A stretch of 64,000 nucleotides of DNA from Lepidurus packardi (lineage: Eukaryota; Arthropoda; Branchiopoda; Notostraca; Triopsidae), in NCBI GenBank assembly GCA_023053545.1, contig JAKZAN010000004.1, forward strand, positions 2,232,001 through 2,296,000, in the 5' to 3' direction. The translations under genes and the position numbers were made by a program. Below, in pieces: positions 10,654 through 22,671 of the stretch (the first letter of the stretch is position 1; each line of letters starts with the position of its first letter). The notes beneath the pieces are model-generated. The model was given only the letters and a program-made list of their open reading frames with translations. It was not told where the DNA came from and ran no database searches.

Positions 10654-12434
10654 TTTAGCAGCAGCTGAAAAACCTCGTGTCAAGACGCGAACACCCTCAG
10701 CTAAAATAACCTTGTAAGAATCCAGACAAACTCAACAAAAGTACAACGCAGAGAAGAGCCCAGATGGCTGCAAAAAGGCTGCTGGTTCACTGCAACGTTA
10801 GCTACACTGGGCGGTACCTATTTGCCAAGAGAAACAAAAACTCTATGAAAACAATTATTGATATCTCATTACCAAATTTAGCAGCAGCTGAGACACCTCG
10901 TGTCAAGACACGAACACTCTCAGCTAAAACAACATTTGAAGAATCCAGACAAACTCAACAAAAGTACAACGCAGAGAAGAGCCCAGATGGCTGCAAAAAG
11001 GCTGCTGGTTCACAGCAGAGTTAGCTGCACTGGGCGGTACCTATTTGCCAAGAGAAACAAAAACTCTATGAAAACAATTATTGATATCTCATTACCAAAT
11101 TTAGCAGCAGCTGAGACACCTCGTGTCAAGACACGAACACTCTCAGCTAAAACAACATTTGAAGAATCCAGACAAACTCAACAAAAGTACAACGCAGAGA
11201 AGAGCCCAGATGGCTGCAAAAAGGCTGCTGGTTCACTGCAACGTTAGCTGCACTGGGCGGTACCTATTTGCCAAGAGAAACAAAAACTCTATGAAAACAA
11301 TTATTGATATCTCATTACCAAATTTAGCAGCAGCTGAGACACCTCGTGTCAAGACACGAACACTCGCAACTAAAACAACATTTGAAGAATCCAGATAAAC
11401 TCAACAAAAGTACAACGCAGAGAAGAGCCCAGATGGCTGCAAAAAGGCTGCTGGTTCACTGCAACGTTAGCTGCACTGGGCGGTACCTATTTGCCAAGAG
11501 AAACAAAAACTCTATGAAAACAATTATTGATATCTCATTACCAAATTTAGCAGCAGCTGAGACACCTCGTGTCAAGACACGAACACTCTCAGCTAAAACA
11601 ACATTTGAAGAATCCAGACAAACTCAACAAAAGTACAACGCAGAGAAGAGCCCAGATGGCTGCAAAAAGGCTGCTGGTTCACTGCAACGTTAGCTGCACT
11701 GGGCGGTACCTATTTGCCAAAAGAAACAAAAACTATGAAAACAATTATTGATATCTCATTACCAAATTTAGCAGCAGCTGAGACACCTCGTGTCAAGACA
11801 CGAACACTCTCAGCTAAAACAACATTTGAAGAATCCAGACAAACTCAACAAAAGTACAACGCAGAGAAGAGCCCAGATGGCTGCAAAAAGGCTGCTGGTT
11901 CACAGCAGAGTTAGCTGCACTGGGCGGTACCTATTTGCCAAAAGAAACAAAAACTCGATGAAAACAATTATTGATATCTCATTACCAAATTTAGCAGCAG
12001 CTGAGACACCTCGTGTCAAGACACGCACACTCTCAGCTAAAACAACATTTGAAGAATCCAGACAAACTCAACAAAAGTACAACGCAGAGAAGAGCCCAGA
12101 TGGCTGCAAAAAGGCTGCTGGTTCACTGCAACGTTAGCTGCACTGGGCGGTACCTATTTGCCAAGAGAAACAAAAACTCTATGAAAACAATTATTGATAT
12201 CTCATTACCAAATTTAGCAGCAGCTGAGACACCTCGTGTCAAGACACGAACACTCTCAGCTAAAACAACATTTGAAGAATCCAGACAAACTCAACAAAAG
12301 TACAACGCAGAGAAGCGCCCAGATGGCTGCAAAAAGGCTGCTGGTTCACAGCAGAGTTAGCTGCACTGGGCGGTACCTATTTGCCAAGAGAAACAAAAAC
12401 TCTATGAAAACAATTATTGATATCTCATTACCAA
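10654..12434 (+). repeat. Satellite: eight tandem copies of a 223-bp monomer
   Basis: The phrase TTTAGCAGCAGCTGA recurs every 223 bp from 10654 (one monomer is 221 bp because of a small deletion near 11733). The array is almost exactly eight units. The first monomer is the most diverged; the others differ at a few positions, including two alternative forms, CACTGCAACGTTAGC and CACAGCAGAGTTAGC. A Lys/Ala-rich frame of up to 115 aa appears in each unit, but 223 is not divisible by three and each frame stops, so it is unlikely to be coding. Confidence 0.97.
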
Positions 12435-13120
12435 GTTAAAGCTAGCATGCATTGTACGAATAATGTTTAAATAGCATTAAATTAAATAGTATTAAATGGA
12501 AATCAAACCAATCTACCAAGAAAAAATGGTAATGAAACTGGAGAGTATTGACGTTTTTCCACTATCGTGCTGAAAAATTCCCCGCAAAAGTGAACGCTTA
12601 CCACGTGCAGTTTATTACCCCAATTTCAACGCGCCACTCTATCCCATTGTATGCTAGTAAGCTCTCCTTATGTTAAATAGAAAAAAAAGTAAAAATACAA
12701 AAATCCTTTAACATTTCGTTTGTTTAGAAAAATCTAAATGTTGTCTAAACGTCGGAACAACGTTGGAGTGTGAAGGCAACGGACAGCCTGTTATCGCTCT
12801 TTAAAAATGGCAAGAACGGGCTTAACTGGCATACTTAGAGGTTAAACTTGGTACACTAATTAAGTCTAAGTGAATGCGAGTGTTCTCCACTTGTTTCTTA
12901 CCTCTAAAACTTCCAAAAAATTCCACTTTTTAAGCCACTTATTCCGACAAAACACGCTAAACGCCAATAGGAGAGGCTTCCTTAGGGGCTGCCACCGAGC
13001 CACAGCTGCGTTCTAATTGCGTAATACGACCCGAGCGCCATTATGAGAGCTGTTGGGCATTAACGGTGCAAATAGAACTAGTTAGTTTTGAAATATTTCC
13101 CTTTTCCTAACTCAGTTCTT
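12435..13120. other. No gene seen
   Basis: AT-rich sequence between the satellite and the 285-bp duplication. No reading frame over 60 codons and no recognisable repeat. Confidence 0.4.
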
Positions 13121-13685
13121 CAATAATGGCAATCAACTGTTTAATTTACCTTCGCTCTCTGAAATGGATGGCAATGGGAGGAGATTTTAAATCAAATGAA
13201 AAATTTAATTGTAGAGAGCTAATTGAAATAACTCAATTAATTAACGATTAGCCAAGTAAGAAATAAACTGATTCCCAACTACACGTAAAAATGGTATTTT
13301 AGCAAAAGGTCTCACTCAGGACATTTCATTATGTACTGGTAATGAATCCTTAGCGATTCTAAATTAATAATAAATTGATCAAAACGACGGATTACTTGCC
13401 ATGTAATTGTAGTCAAATGTTTCCTTTAACTGCACTCTCTGAAATTGGTGGGAATGGAAGGAGATTTTAAATTTAATTTAATTCAAAAAATGAAATATAG
13501 GGAGCTAATTTAAATGAGTCAATCAACTAACGATTAGCCAAGTAAGAAATAAACTGTTTACCAACTCATGTAAAAATGGTATTTTAGCAAAAGGTTTAAC
13601 TCAAGCCATTTCTTTATGTACTGATAATGCAGCCTTATATATTCTAAATTAATAATAAATTGATCAAAGCGACGGATTACTTGCC
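13121..13685 (+). repeat. Diverged 285-bp tandem duplication
   Basis: Two adjacent copies (about 13121-13400 and 13401-13685) share blocks such as GATTAGCCAAGTAAGAAATA, AAAAATGGTATTTTAGCAAA and ACGGATTACTTGCC at a spacing of about 285 bp. Substitutions and small indels show the duplication is old. No coding capacity. Confidence 0.88.
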
Positions 13686-14035
13686 TGTAGTGCGCTCATA
13701 GGGGTGGTACGATTTCTTGCGAAACGTTGACTATATCCTCAAGTTGCTGCTGTAAATTGTCGACTAGCAAAAAAATCCAATAAATATCTTTTTGGCTTTG
13801 GCCGCGGACACTCATTTATTTACTAGTCGTTTTGTATTCTACTGTCAGTGTTTGGTTTTCCGACGCAAACCGGTGTGTAAACCGTAAATCTACCAAATTG
13901 AGAGTAATTCAATTGTATTCTAATAATACCAAAACAAGCAAGTTACTCAACAAAACTTTGTTATGCAAAACAAACGGAACATGGGTCTGAACACAATTGA
14001 CCGTTGCCCTAAACCTCCAATGTTTTCACGCCGGG
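13686..14035. other. No gene seen
   Basis: AT-rich, unassigned sequence before the dispersed-repeat copy. A short inverted pair (CGACTAG near 13758 and CTAGTCG near 13823) is the only structure noticed. Confidence 0.3.
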
Positions 14036-14490
14036 GCGTTTCTTATTTGGTTGAGAAGTGCTACGCTTTGGCCTGACTAGTGCTCCGCTATTTGCCGTTC
14101 ATAATTCACTTTGTACTACGACCAATGTTTTATATACAATGCAAGGATGCGTGGAGCGAGTAAAGCAAGTAAATTGCAAGGAGTTCAACAAACTTAAGTG
14201 CTTCAAAGGATTCCAAAGGAAAAACTATGCAAAATCAACACTAAATCCATTAGCACAACACAAAACGGTTGTCTTGAACGTCACGGGTATTCTCGTGCTT
14301 GCCTTTTTCTTTTGTTTACTTAAAATGTACTTTCTTTAGATTCCAGTGGATTTGTAAATACTAAATCGTAAGTAGGTAGTAGGATTTGTAAGGAACAGTG
14401 ACACAACTTTGTTAAAATAATGTCACATACATTACTTCAAGTTACTGTGATAAATCCAAATCCGACGATTTTTCTTTGGCGTCCAGCAAT
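14036..14490 (+). repeat. Dispersed repeat family, copy 1 (about 450 bp)
   Basis: Starts near TTCTTATTTGGTTGAG and ends near GATTTTTCTTTGGCG. It matches copy 2 (14571-14734 plus 15716-15998) closely throughout and copy 3 (20897-20947) over its first 50 bp. A 93-codon frame (14058-14339) ends in a hydrophobic stretch but is not preserved in copy 2. The repeat has no terminal inverted repeats that I can see, so its class is unknown. Confidence 0.85.
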
Positions 14491-14525
14491 ACGTGTATGA
14501 ATACGTGTAGTGTAGCAATACAGTA

Positions 14526-14575
14526 GCTTGAATACGTGTGCTAGTTTGATCCAGAAGAGAATGCGCGGTTGGCAT
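14526..14575 (+). pseudogene. Captured myosin IQ-exon fragment
   Basis: These 50 bases match the reverse complement of 17669-17718 in the myosin-V-like pseudogene with a single difference (TAGTTTGATCC against TAGTATGATCC). The parent encodes [16 protein letters not shown] of the first IQ motif. Similarity stops exactly where dispersed-repeat copy 2 begins. Confidence 0.88.
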
Positions 14576-15998
14576 TTCTTGTTTGGTTGAGAAGTGCTAC
14601 GCTTAGGCCTGACTAGTGCTCCGCTATTTGCCGTTCATCATTCACTTTGTACTACGACCAATGTTTTGTATACAATGCAAGCATGCGTGGAGCGAGTAAA
14701 TCAAGTAAATTGCAAGGAGTTCAAGTAACTTAAGATAGGGATCCCGGAATCGAGCGCAGCGCCCTCTATATTTGTGCTGTAGGAAAACTGTAATGGGACC
14801 GCACTGTAGTTAAAAATTTACTGTTATATGTTCGTATGTCCGATATTTATGTTTAATACCTTATAATTTACAGGAGACATACACGCACCTTTCTTAGTAA
14901 AAACGGTCCGTGTCATCTCGTGGTCTCGATTTTTTAGGCTCTTAAAACACCAAAAAAACGCTAAAAATTGCTGTAAACAAGCCTTCCCTTTCGATGACAC
15001 GGACGAGACTTTCACACTAGATAGCTCTTGTGTAGCTGAATCCATAGGAAAAGGTTGCAGGCTTGTCGGACATACTTACATGTGTCAGGAATTATTATAA
15101 TATAACAGCCGTCTGTCCCTTTAACCACCACCACCCACTTCGCCACCCCCTGCCGTAGGATTTAACTCGTCCCCTGCAGTAGAGCCTGACTGCGCCCCGC
15201 CCTAGGACTGGTGTATAGAACAAGGGGAAAGGAAGTGGGAACTTTACTATTTATTTATAATCATAAGAGGATACAAGCATTGTAAAAAATTGATTTAAAA
15301 GTATTTATGCCATGGTGCAAGCATGAGAGCCACGTGTGTTCATAAACATGTGGTGTTTTCCTTATTCTTAGTCACTCTTTCGCTCGGCTTCCCGCAAGTT
15401 CGCTGTCCTGGGACCTCCCCTTTTCTCCTTGCGCCATACACCGCCCTTCCAACACGGCACCCGACCCCCCTCTTCCCTACACCCGCTGGGCTGCCCGCTT
15501 TCTCATTTCCTATTAAATCGGTTTACACGGGGATTTATGGGGCATCAATATAGACTTTCCTATAGGAGAAACGTACGGTTTTTATTTTACTGCGACTTTA
15601 TTATAAAAGGAAATCGATTCGAGTTTTCAAATACTGTATTCTTATAAGGAAACATACAATTTGATATTTTTTTTTATTTTCAGAAGACGAATTTGAAAAA
15701 AATTCCGGGATCTCTACTTAAGTGCTTCAAAGGATTCCAAAGGAAAAACTATGCAAAATCAACACTAAATCCATTAGCACAACGCAAAACGGTTGTCTGG
15801 AACGTCACGGGTATTCTCGTGCTTGCCTTTTTCTTTTGTTTACTTAAAATTTACTTTCTTTAGATTCGAGTGGATTTGTAAATACTAAATAGTAAGTAGG
15901 ATTTGTAAGGAACAGTGACAAAACTTTGTTAACATAATGTCACATACATTTCTTCAAGTTACTGTGATAAATCCAAATCGGACGATTTTTCTTTGGCG
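14571..15998 (+). repeat. Dispersed repeat family, copy 2, split by an insertion
   Basis: The left part is 14571-14734 and the right part 15716-15998; joined through one copy of ACTTAAG they reproduce copy 1. The 981-bp element between them is described separately. Confidence 0.88.
14735..15715. mobile_element. 981-bp non-autonomous element with short inverted ends
   Basis: It is flanked by a direct repeat ACTTAAG (14728-14734 and 15716-15722), which occurs once in the uninterrupted copy 1 at the same place. The ends are inverted: left ATAGGGATCCCGGAAT, right ATTCCGGGATCTCT. The central TTAA would fit a piggyBac-type target, but the TIR then starts two or three bases in, so I leave the superfamily open. 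The interior has no convincing gene; the minus-strand 73-codon frame (14824-15045) is unrecognised. GC-rich, CCCC-rich sequence lies around 15120-15230. Confidence 0.8.
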
Positions 15999-16466
15999 CG
16001 CAGGAAATTTGGCCCAAAGTCTTATTGTAACTTACACTTATTGTCAGTTATTATTCAGTAACTTGTCACCTACCTTTGCGAATAGATATCATGCCAGTTG
16101 ACGTTCCAACAAATCTGCTGGTTGCAAAACCGATTTTCCATCAGCCATTTTACAATTGCTTGCTGAACTAGGTAAGGATTATTTATCGCGTTTTTCGCGT
16201 TTATTTATCGATCATTTTTCATTGGCCGATCGACTCAGGTTACCATTACTTTTGCATGCTTTTTCCGGTCAGGGGCCTGGCCCCGCGACAATGGATGATG
16301 GCCCCTATTCTCTGGTGAAGATTCCCGAGCAGCGACTTAGGCTAAGGGGTGATAAGTTTTAGCATAACGCACGGACGCAAAATCACCAGGATCGCTTTCC
16401 GCGTAACACTCGGACGCCAAAATACGATGACCTTCAGTTTGACCGACCCATAATTTACATCAAATT
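15999..16466. other. Unassigned; one short frame
   Basis: A 68-codon plus-strand frame (16156-16362) contains a Leu/Arg-rich segment with no recognised motif. It could be a degenerate retroelement piece. Two similar CGGACGC motifs follow at about 16371 and 16412. Confidence 0.3.
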
Positions 16467-16711
16467 TTACAAAATGGAAGGATTGGGAAAGAGTGAGAAA
16501 GCAAAGGCTTTCCCAGTCTTGGTAGCCGTTTCAACTAGGGTGTACTTAATACCTACGTCGGGTACTTCGACTGCATCTGGTAATTATAAACGAAAAAATT
16601 ATTAATGAAAACAGGTTGTTAATTTAAAAAATGTACCTTCAACTTCCGTTTCTTTTGAAGCCAACATGGACGGCAAATTCTCCAGCTCATTTCCAGCCCA
16701 ATTGGCCGCCC
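16467..16711 (-). CDS. Two small terminal exons of unknown affiliation
   Basis: On the minus strand, 16711-16637 (after TCTGCAG, before GTACATTT) and 16576-16467 join in phase across a GT-AG intron, reading through SKETEVE/DAVEVPDVGIKYTL to a stop after FSLFPNPSIL. They lie downstream of the myosin DIL-type exons, but the phase does not match the last of those (ending at 16944), and the sequence is not a known myosin-V tail. They may be the end of that pseudogene or a separate short gene. The clean splice signals make them worth recording. Confidence 0.35.
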
Positions 16712-16943
16712 CTGCAGAAACAAACAAAAAAAACATTAAAAAATAACGAAAGAAATACATCCAATTCGAAAGTTGAACAATTTCAAGTTTGAAATTTCGT
16801 CCAATTTAACACAAAAACATTATAAAAAAGGAAATAACTGAGCCAAGATTTAGGAATGCATTGAAACAGTTTGAAATTTAGCTGAATCTTCAAGAATGAA
16901 ATCAGACGATTTGGAAACTTAGAACTAAAATTTGTCGCGATAC

Positions 16944-19900
16944 CTGATCGGGCGTGTTTAGCTCGGCTAGTACTGTCTGAACTTGTTTGATAAAAGCGAT
17001 CGTAAATCGTTCATCGGACTCATCTCCGTATACAGTTTCAGGATCTCAATAATTTGCGCAGGGGACAATTTCGTGCACATGTCGCACACGGCTCTGACGT
17101 CTTCCCCTGATTTCCTGGCTTGGAGCAACTTGGCGGCTTCTTTGATGGGCAAACGGGTCTCCAGGACGCCTACTGGTTCCTGGACATGGCTGTCTCGGCA
17201 CCACTGCTCCAGGTTCAATCCCACCTGCACGCCAGTGGACCAGTGGCACAGATCTTTCCGGAGCAGCAAAGTAGTCAGCGAGGAAGCGCTCACGAAGTGA
17301 AAGAGCTGCACAATACAAGACCGAGACAATTAATACGGTTTGGGGAAGAATGCGGTTAAGCTGGGTTTCTATCTTTTTACTTGTCTGAAAATTTGTGTGA
17401 CTACGGGCGGATCAACTCCAAAGACATCCATAGCTTTCAGGAAGTTGTTGAACTCCCGCAAACAGCTTCCATTGCATGCAAAGGGTCTACTGGCCTGGAG
17501 GCGGAGTCCACAGACGCCGAATGGCTAACAGCGGGTAGATAACGCCTTCGCACCCCTTGATTCACGGCTCGATATCCAAATCATATATCGCTTTCGTGCC
17601 AAAGAACCTCGAACAAGACGTTGTCCACACATTTCAGCTTTACGCAGTTCAAGGTATTTCTGGCGATAATGCCAACCGCGCATTCTCTTCTGGATCATAC
17701 TAGCACACGTATTCAAGCCATCCCAACGCAGTTTTTCCAAGTAGGCGACCTCTCCCGCACGGAAAAAAATCTTCGATTTGTCAAATTTGAATGTGTCTTC
17801 CTGCTATAAAAATGTACAAAAGAAAATCACATAAAAAAAGGTAAAATAATCACAAATATTAATTAAGGATAGCCAATTAGCTCATTATGGCAGTTTTGTC
17901 CGACTAAGGATGCAAAGAATGTCAATCAAGACGTTTTCTGAATATGAAGTGTCATCATAAGAAAAAAGGGAATCCCTATTTAATGAAATATTCTAAACGC
18001 TAATTACTATTCGAAATTGTAATTGTCTATTCCAAGTACCAATAAATTCCTATATAGGACAAAAATTGAAACTTGATTCTAATCCATAGTCTAATCTTAC
18101 TCAGCTCAGTTAAAAAAGAGATTAACTCTAACAAAAGTGATTCATTTGTTTTACCTCGAAGGGAAACCTGCTGGCTAATCCGGACCGTCTCCAGGACTCC
18201 GCACGCCTGCAATTGTTGCACAACGCGGTGCCGGTCAAAAACGAAAGCTTCTTTGAAGTCATTCGGTTTAATGCAGCGGATGTAATGCGGCGTGGTAGCG
18301 TTAAGCGCGTTCATTAGTAGCGTCAATGAATCACGGCATTGGGAGCCGACCGTTTTCTTTTTAGGTTAGGTTAGTGTAAGGTTAGTGTTAGGTTAGGTGA
18401 GTGTTAGGTGAGTGTTAGGTTAGTGTTGGAAGATGCCACTTTTGCTACTGGCTGGAATCCCCGTCAAATGAGCGCGCTCCTGTAGGGTGGTTCGTGTCAC
18501 CATAGGAGCGGAAAGTCGCACTTCGCTGTCGTCATCAGACACTAATTGGAGCACTAATGGATTCTAAACATAAAATGTACACAAAAATCGACCTATAAAA
18601 TCAGGATGTTTTTTTTTGTTTCCTTTTTTTCAATACTTTGCTGTGGCGAAGAATGGCGACTTGCTCTTCCATGACAGTATCGCGGTTCTTTTCCAAAAAT
18701 CCTTCGCACTGGTATTCGATTTAATCCGCAAAATGCGTGACAATAAATGCCGTATCCGAGAGGCGTGGCTTGCTAATGTGGGGAAAAGTTCCGCATTTGC
18801 CGTCGAGTTTCGAAACCCACGCTCGATCCGATCCTTTAGGTAACTGTTAACCCGAAAAATCAAATAAAAAACAACTACAAAATGGAAACCGATATTTTGT
18901 TACTTTGCATTCTTCATCCAGCGAACCCAATATTCCTAATTGGCTTTCGATAAGATCGATGCAGGGTTGGTTGTCGTACAAATCTATTAACGTCCATTCG
19001 ATGTTTTCGCTAGCGCACTCTTCTTGCTCCAGTTTGAAAACGTGCTAACAAAAGAAAAGTGAGTTAACACAACTGAATTTGACATTGAACTGATAGAGAA
19101 TTCAATTTTTTACTTGGGTGAATTGGAGCTGGAGTTTTTCGTTGGCATAGTTGATACAAAACTGCTCGAAACTGTTCATTTGGAATATCTCAAATCCATA
19201 AATATTCAAGACGCCGATAAACTAGCATTACTGGCCAAAGACTTGTTGATCAGGTACACAATTTTGTTAAATAAATGCGAATAAATATGCTTAGCTAGGG
19301 CATCACGCGCAAAGATGGCCTAAATTCCGAGGAAAAAGTCATTTTAATCGTAACAAAAGACCAAACTGGAAGGATTTTTACCTCTTTTAGGTTCACTGGC
19401 TTCGTAAACACTTCTCGCTTACTAACAATCTGGCGAAAACATAGCCATTTACGCAATTCCTCCGTATCGTCATTAGCCAAACCCATCAAGTGGCAAAAAT
19501 CCTCCAGGTGAGTATCGGTAAGCTAAAATAAAATACAATTCTGAATTAGTTCAACTCCAAAATCCAAGATTTCCCTTTTAAAGTGCTTAAAACATCAATA
19601 TTTATGAATTTACCAGGATGGTGCAGCTCTCTTGATGAGCTTCCTGATCTGCACGTTTCCTAAATGCAAAATAGCTCCCAAAATCCGGAAAATATTCGTC
19701 TGGAACTCATCAGGAAACCCCAACATGCTCAATGCGCGTTTCGTTTCGATAAAGTACTCCAAATCGTTTACTCCATCCACATACGGACTCCCGCCTTGGT
19801 TCGTGTAGTGAAAGCTGTCTGGATGGCCTAAAAAGGACAATAAAAATAAAGAAACGATTCAAAACGCCATAAAATTGCATTTAACGCGACACAAAAGCAA

Positions 19901-20870
19901 AAGAAGAGCATATCGACTCACCTAAGCGTAAATCCTGGTACTCAGGAAGACTAGCCGCAGTACATAACTGGTAAAAGATGTGGTAACTCCGTTCGATGGG
20001 AAGACCACCCGTGACTTTTTGAGTAAATACGTCCGCATGTTTGCTCCCGTAGTCTGGTATAGACTGTTAAAGTCGATTTCCATATATTTGCCAAATCGGG
20101 AACCGTTATCGTTTTTAGTCGTCTTCGCATTCCCAATCGCCTGCCAAAGATAACCCATTTACAAGCTTACTGTGCTCCCCAATTCATTTTTTCCCTCTTT
20201 TTTCCCCTTTTTCAAAGGAAAAATAAGAAAAATGAAGTATGTTTACCTCCATAATGGGATTCGAAGCCAAAAATGTTTCAGTGCAGAACCTCCGGCAGTG
20301 GCAAAATAGCTAATTACGTTCTTGGTGGAAACAGTTTTGCCTGCTCCTGACTCTCCTGACACAATGATGGACTGGTTACGGTTCTCTCTGCAACAAAAAA
20401 TCGCCATTTTTTTTTCTTTAAAAAATGAGGAATTTATTGTAAAAAGGAATCAAAAAGAGGGAAAACCTGAACCTTTCAAGTTCGGTATAAGCTTCTTCTG
20501 TGACTGTGAAGATGTGAGGGTCTAAATTCGCATATTGACTCTGGTTTCGATAAATCAGGATAATATCGTTGCCATAAATAGGTAACTCTGCACAGGGATT
20601 AACAGCAATCAAAAGGATTCCTGCAAGAAAACAAGAAAAAGAGGCTAGAATCCGGAATTTTGAATTTCTTAAAAAGAACTGAAAAATGAGCTGAATTGGG
20701 GCTTACCACAGTATGTATATATAGCTTGGCGCTGAAAGCGAATCTGAAGACTGTGATTAACAGCAGGCTCATGTAGGTATGATAACGACGTCAAATCGTT
20801 CTCACCGATCAGGAACTCGGGGTTCTTCATATGGGGCAAATCTTCATATCAGAGCCCTCGAACTCAGCAT
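16944..20870 (-). pseudogene. Myosin-V-like pseudogene (motor, IQ and DIL parts)
   Basis: Exon-like blocks in order on the minus strand: about 20835-20707 ([16 protein letters not shown]), 20612-20470 (LLIAVNPCAELPIYGNDII), 20393-20250 (P-loop [11 protein letters not shown]), 20140-19922 ([20 protein letters not shown]), 19835-19612, 19525-19380, 19245-19115 ([20 protein letters not shown]), 19045-18908, 18842-18640, 18565-18180 ([16 protein letters not shown]), 17816-17525 (two IQ motifs), then DIL-domain pieces 17470-17383 and 17311-16944. Introns are kept, so it is not a processed copy. Defects are many: an in-frame TAA at 18736-18738 inside the [16 protein letters not shown] motif, frame changes near 20285, 20005, 19650, 18170 and 17035, and loss of the coiled-coil tail. 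Functional class-V myosins carry organelles and RNPs along actin. Confidence 0.85.
18360..18428 (+). repeat. Degenerate TTAGG-like tract
   Basis: About 69 bp built from TTAGGTTAGTG and TTAGGTGAGTG variants. TTAGG is the canonical arthropod telomere repeat. The tract interrupts the myosin pseudogene between a Ser-rich segment and the codons for [12 protein letters not shown], i.e. about where the variable surface loop 2 of a myosin motor lies. It may be a simple microsatellite rather than telomere-derived. Confidence 0.6.
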
Positions 20871-20896
20871 CCAACACAGCTTGCATATCCGCCAGG

Positions 20897-20947
20897 CATT
20901 TCTTGTTTGGCTGAGAAGTGCTACGCTTAGGCCTGACTAGTGCTCCG
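20897..20947 (+). repeat. Dispersed repeat family, copy 3 (5' 50 bp)
   Basis: TTCTTGTTTGGCTGAG followed by AAGTGCTACGCTTAGGCCTG matches copies 1 and 2 up to AGTGCTCCGC, then diverges. It abuts the first recognisable myosin block, so it may mark the break that removed the pseudogene's 5' end. Confidence 0.75.
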
Positions 20948-21950
<1,003 letters not shown>

Positions 21951-22153
21951 GAGCTTTCGCCTGGAAGAAAAACTCAACGGCCCTTTTCAGGGCCAACCAA
22001 TTTCTTGATGAAAGTTCAAACTGCTTGCTTTACTTATGTCTTTCCGAACAGATAATTTTAAGGTTGCTGTTTTAAATATGGACTCTTTTAGAGATTTTGA
22101 ATACACACACATTTGACTATTCCATACGCTACTTTACTCCCGAGTTTCGTCAT

Positions 22154-22210
22154 GTCTGAGAACCCGAAAAGCGTTGTTGGTGGACGGGTCAGGCCGGGAC
22201 TCATAGCATT
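22154..22210 (+). repeat. Spacer block shared by the H2B and H3 downstream regions
   Basis: TGTCTGAGAACCCGAAAAG, then GACGGGTCAGGCCGGGACTC resembles TGTCTGATAACCAGAAAAA and GACGGTTCAGGCCGGAACTC at about 25830-25882, downstream of H3. The shared block suggests an old internal duplication of the spacer. It recurs every 5138 bp. Confidence 0.6.
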
Positions 22211-22671
22211 CCTTCGGCCTGTTCATCCATTCGTGATCGTGTTCCTTCAAGACGTAGATTTTTGAACAGTTGCAGACGATAGTCGATCATGTACAAGGGA
22301 AAAATCGAGATTGAACACGCGAAAAACGCGTCTATCTTTGAAACTGCTCACAGTCCTTGAAGAGTCAGGGCTTAATGGGGACTGTTTGCCCAAAATAAAT
22401 CGCGTTAGTAATGCGTGTACCAAGATGTCATTGTATTGATTGTTGTTCACGAAGATATGATTCATATGAAGCAAATAAAAATAGCCAAATATAGTAGCGA
22501 ACATTTGTGTGCTGTAAGGATATGTCAATTCAGTAGTAATTGAATAACAGTCGAATAAACTTTAAAAAATTCCAATGCCATATGGTTTGTGAGATAACGC
22601 ACCGCGTCTCAGCTCAGGCATAACCGCAACACCAAGCGAGATTCTTAGTTGGCTAATGATCTACATTAGAT

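Noticed and set aside
10654-12434. CRISPR-like array
   Set aside because: The tandem units are contiguous without unique spacers and the genome is eukaryotic.
10764-12439. Repeated Lys/Ala-rich frames of up to 115 codons as a tandem gene family
   Set aside because: They recur only because the 223-bp satellite recurs; the period shifts the frame each unit and no start context or family match is present.
22247-22528. 93-codon minus-strand frame in the array spacer as an H1 or novel gene
   Set aside because: No lysine-rich H1 character, no stem-loop behind it, and the region is duplicated in diverged form at 23630-23815 where the frame is not kept.
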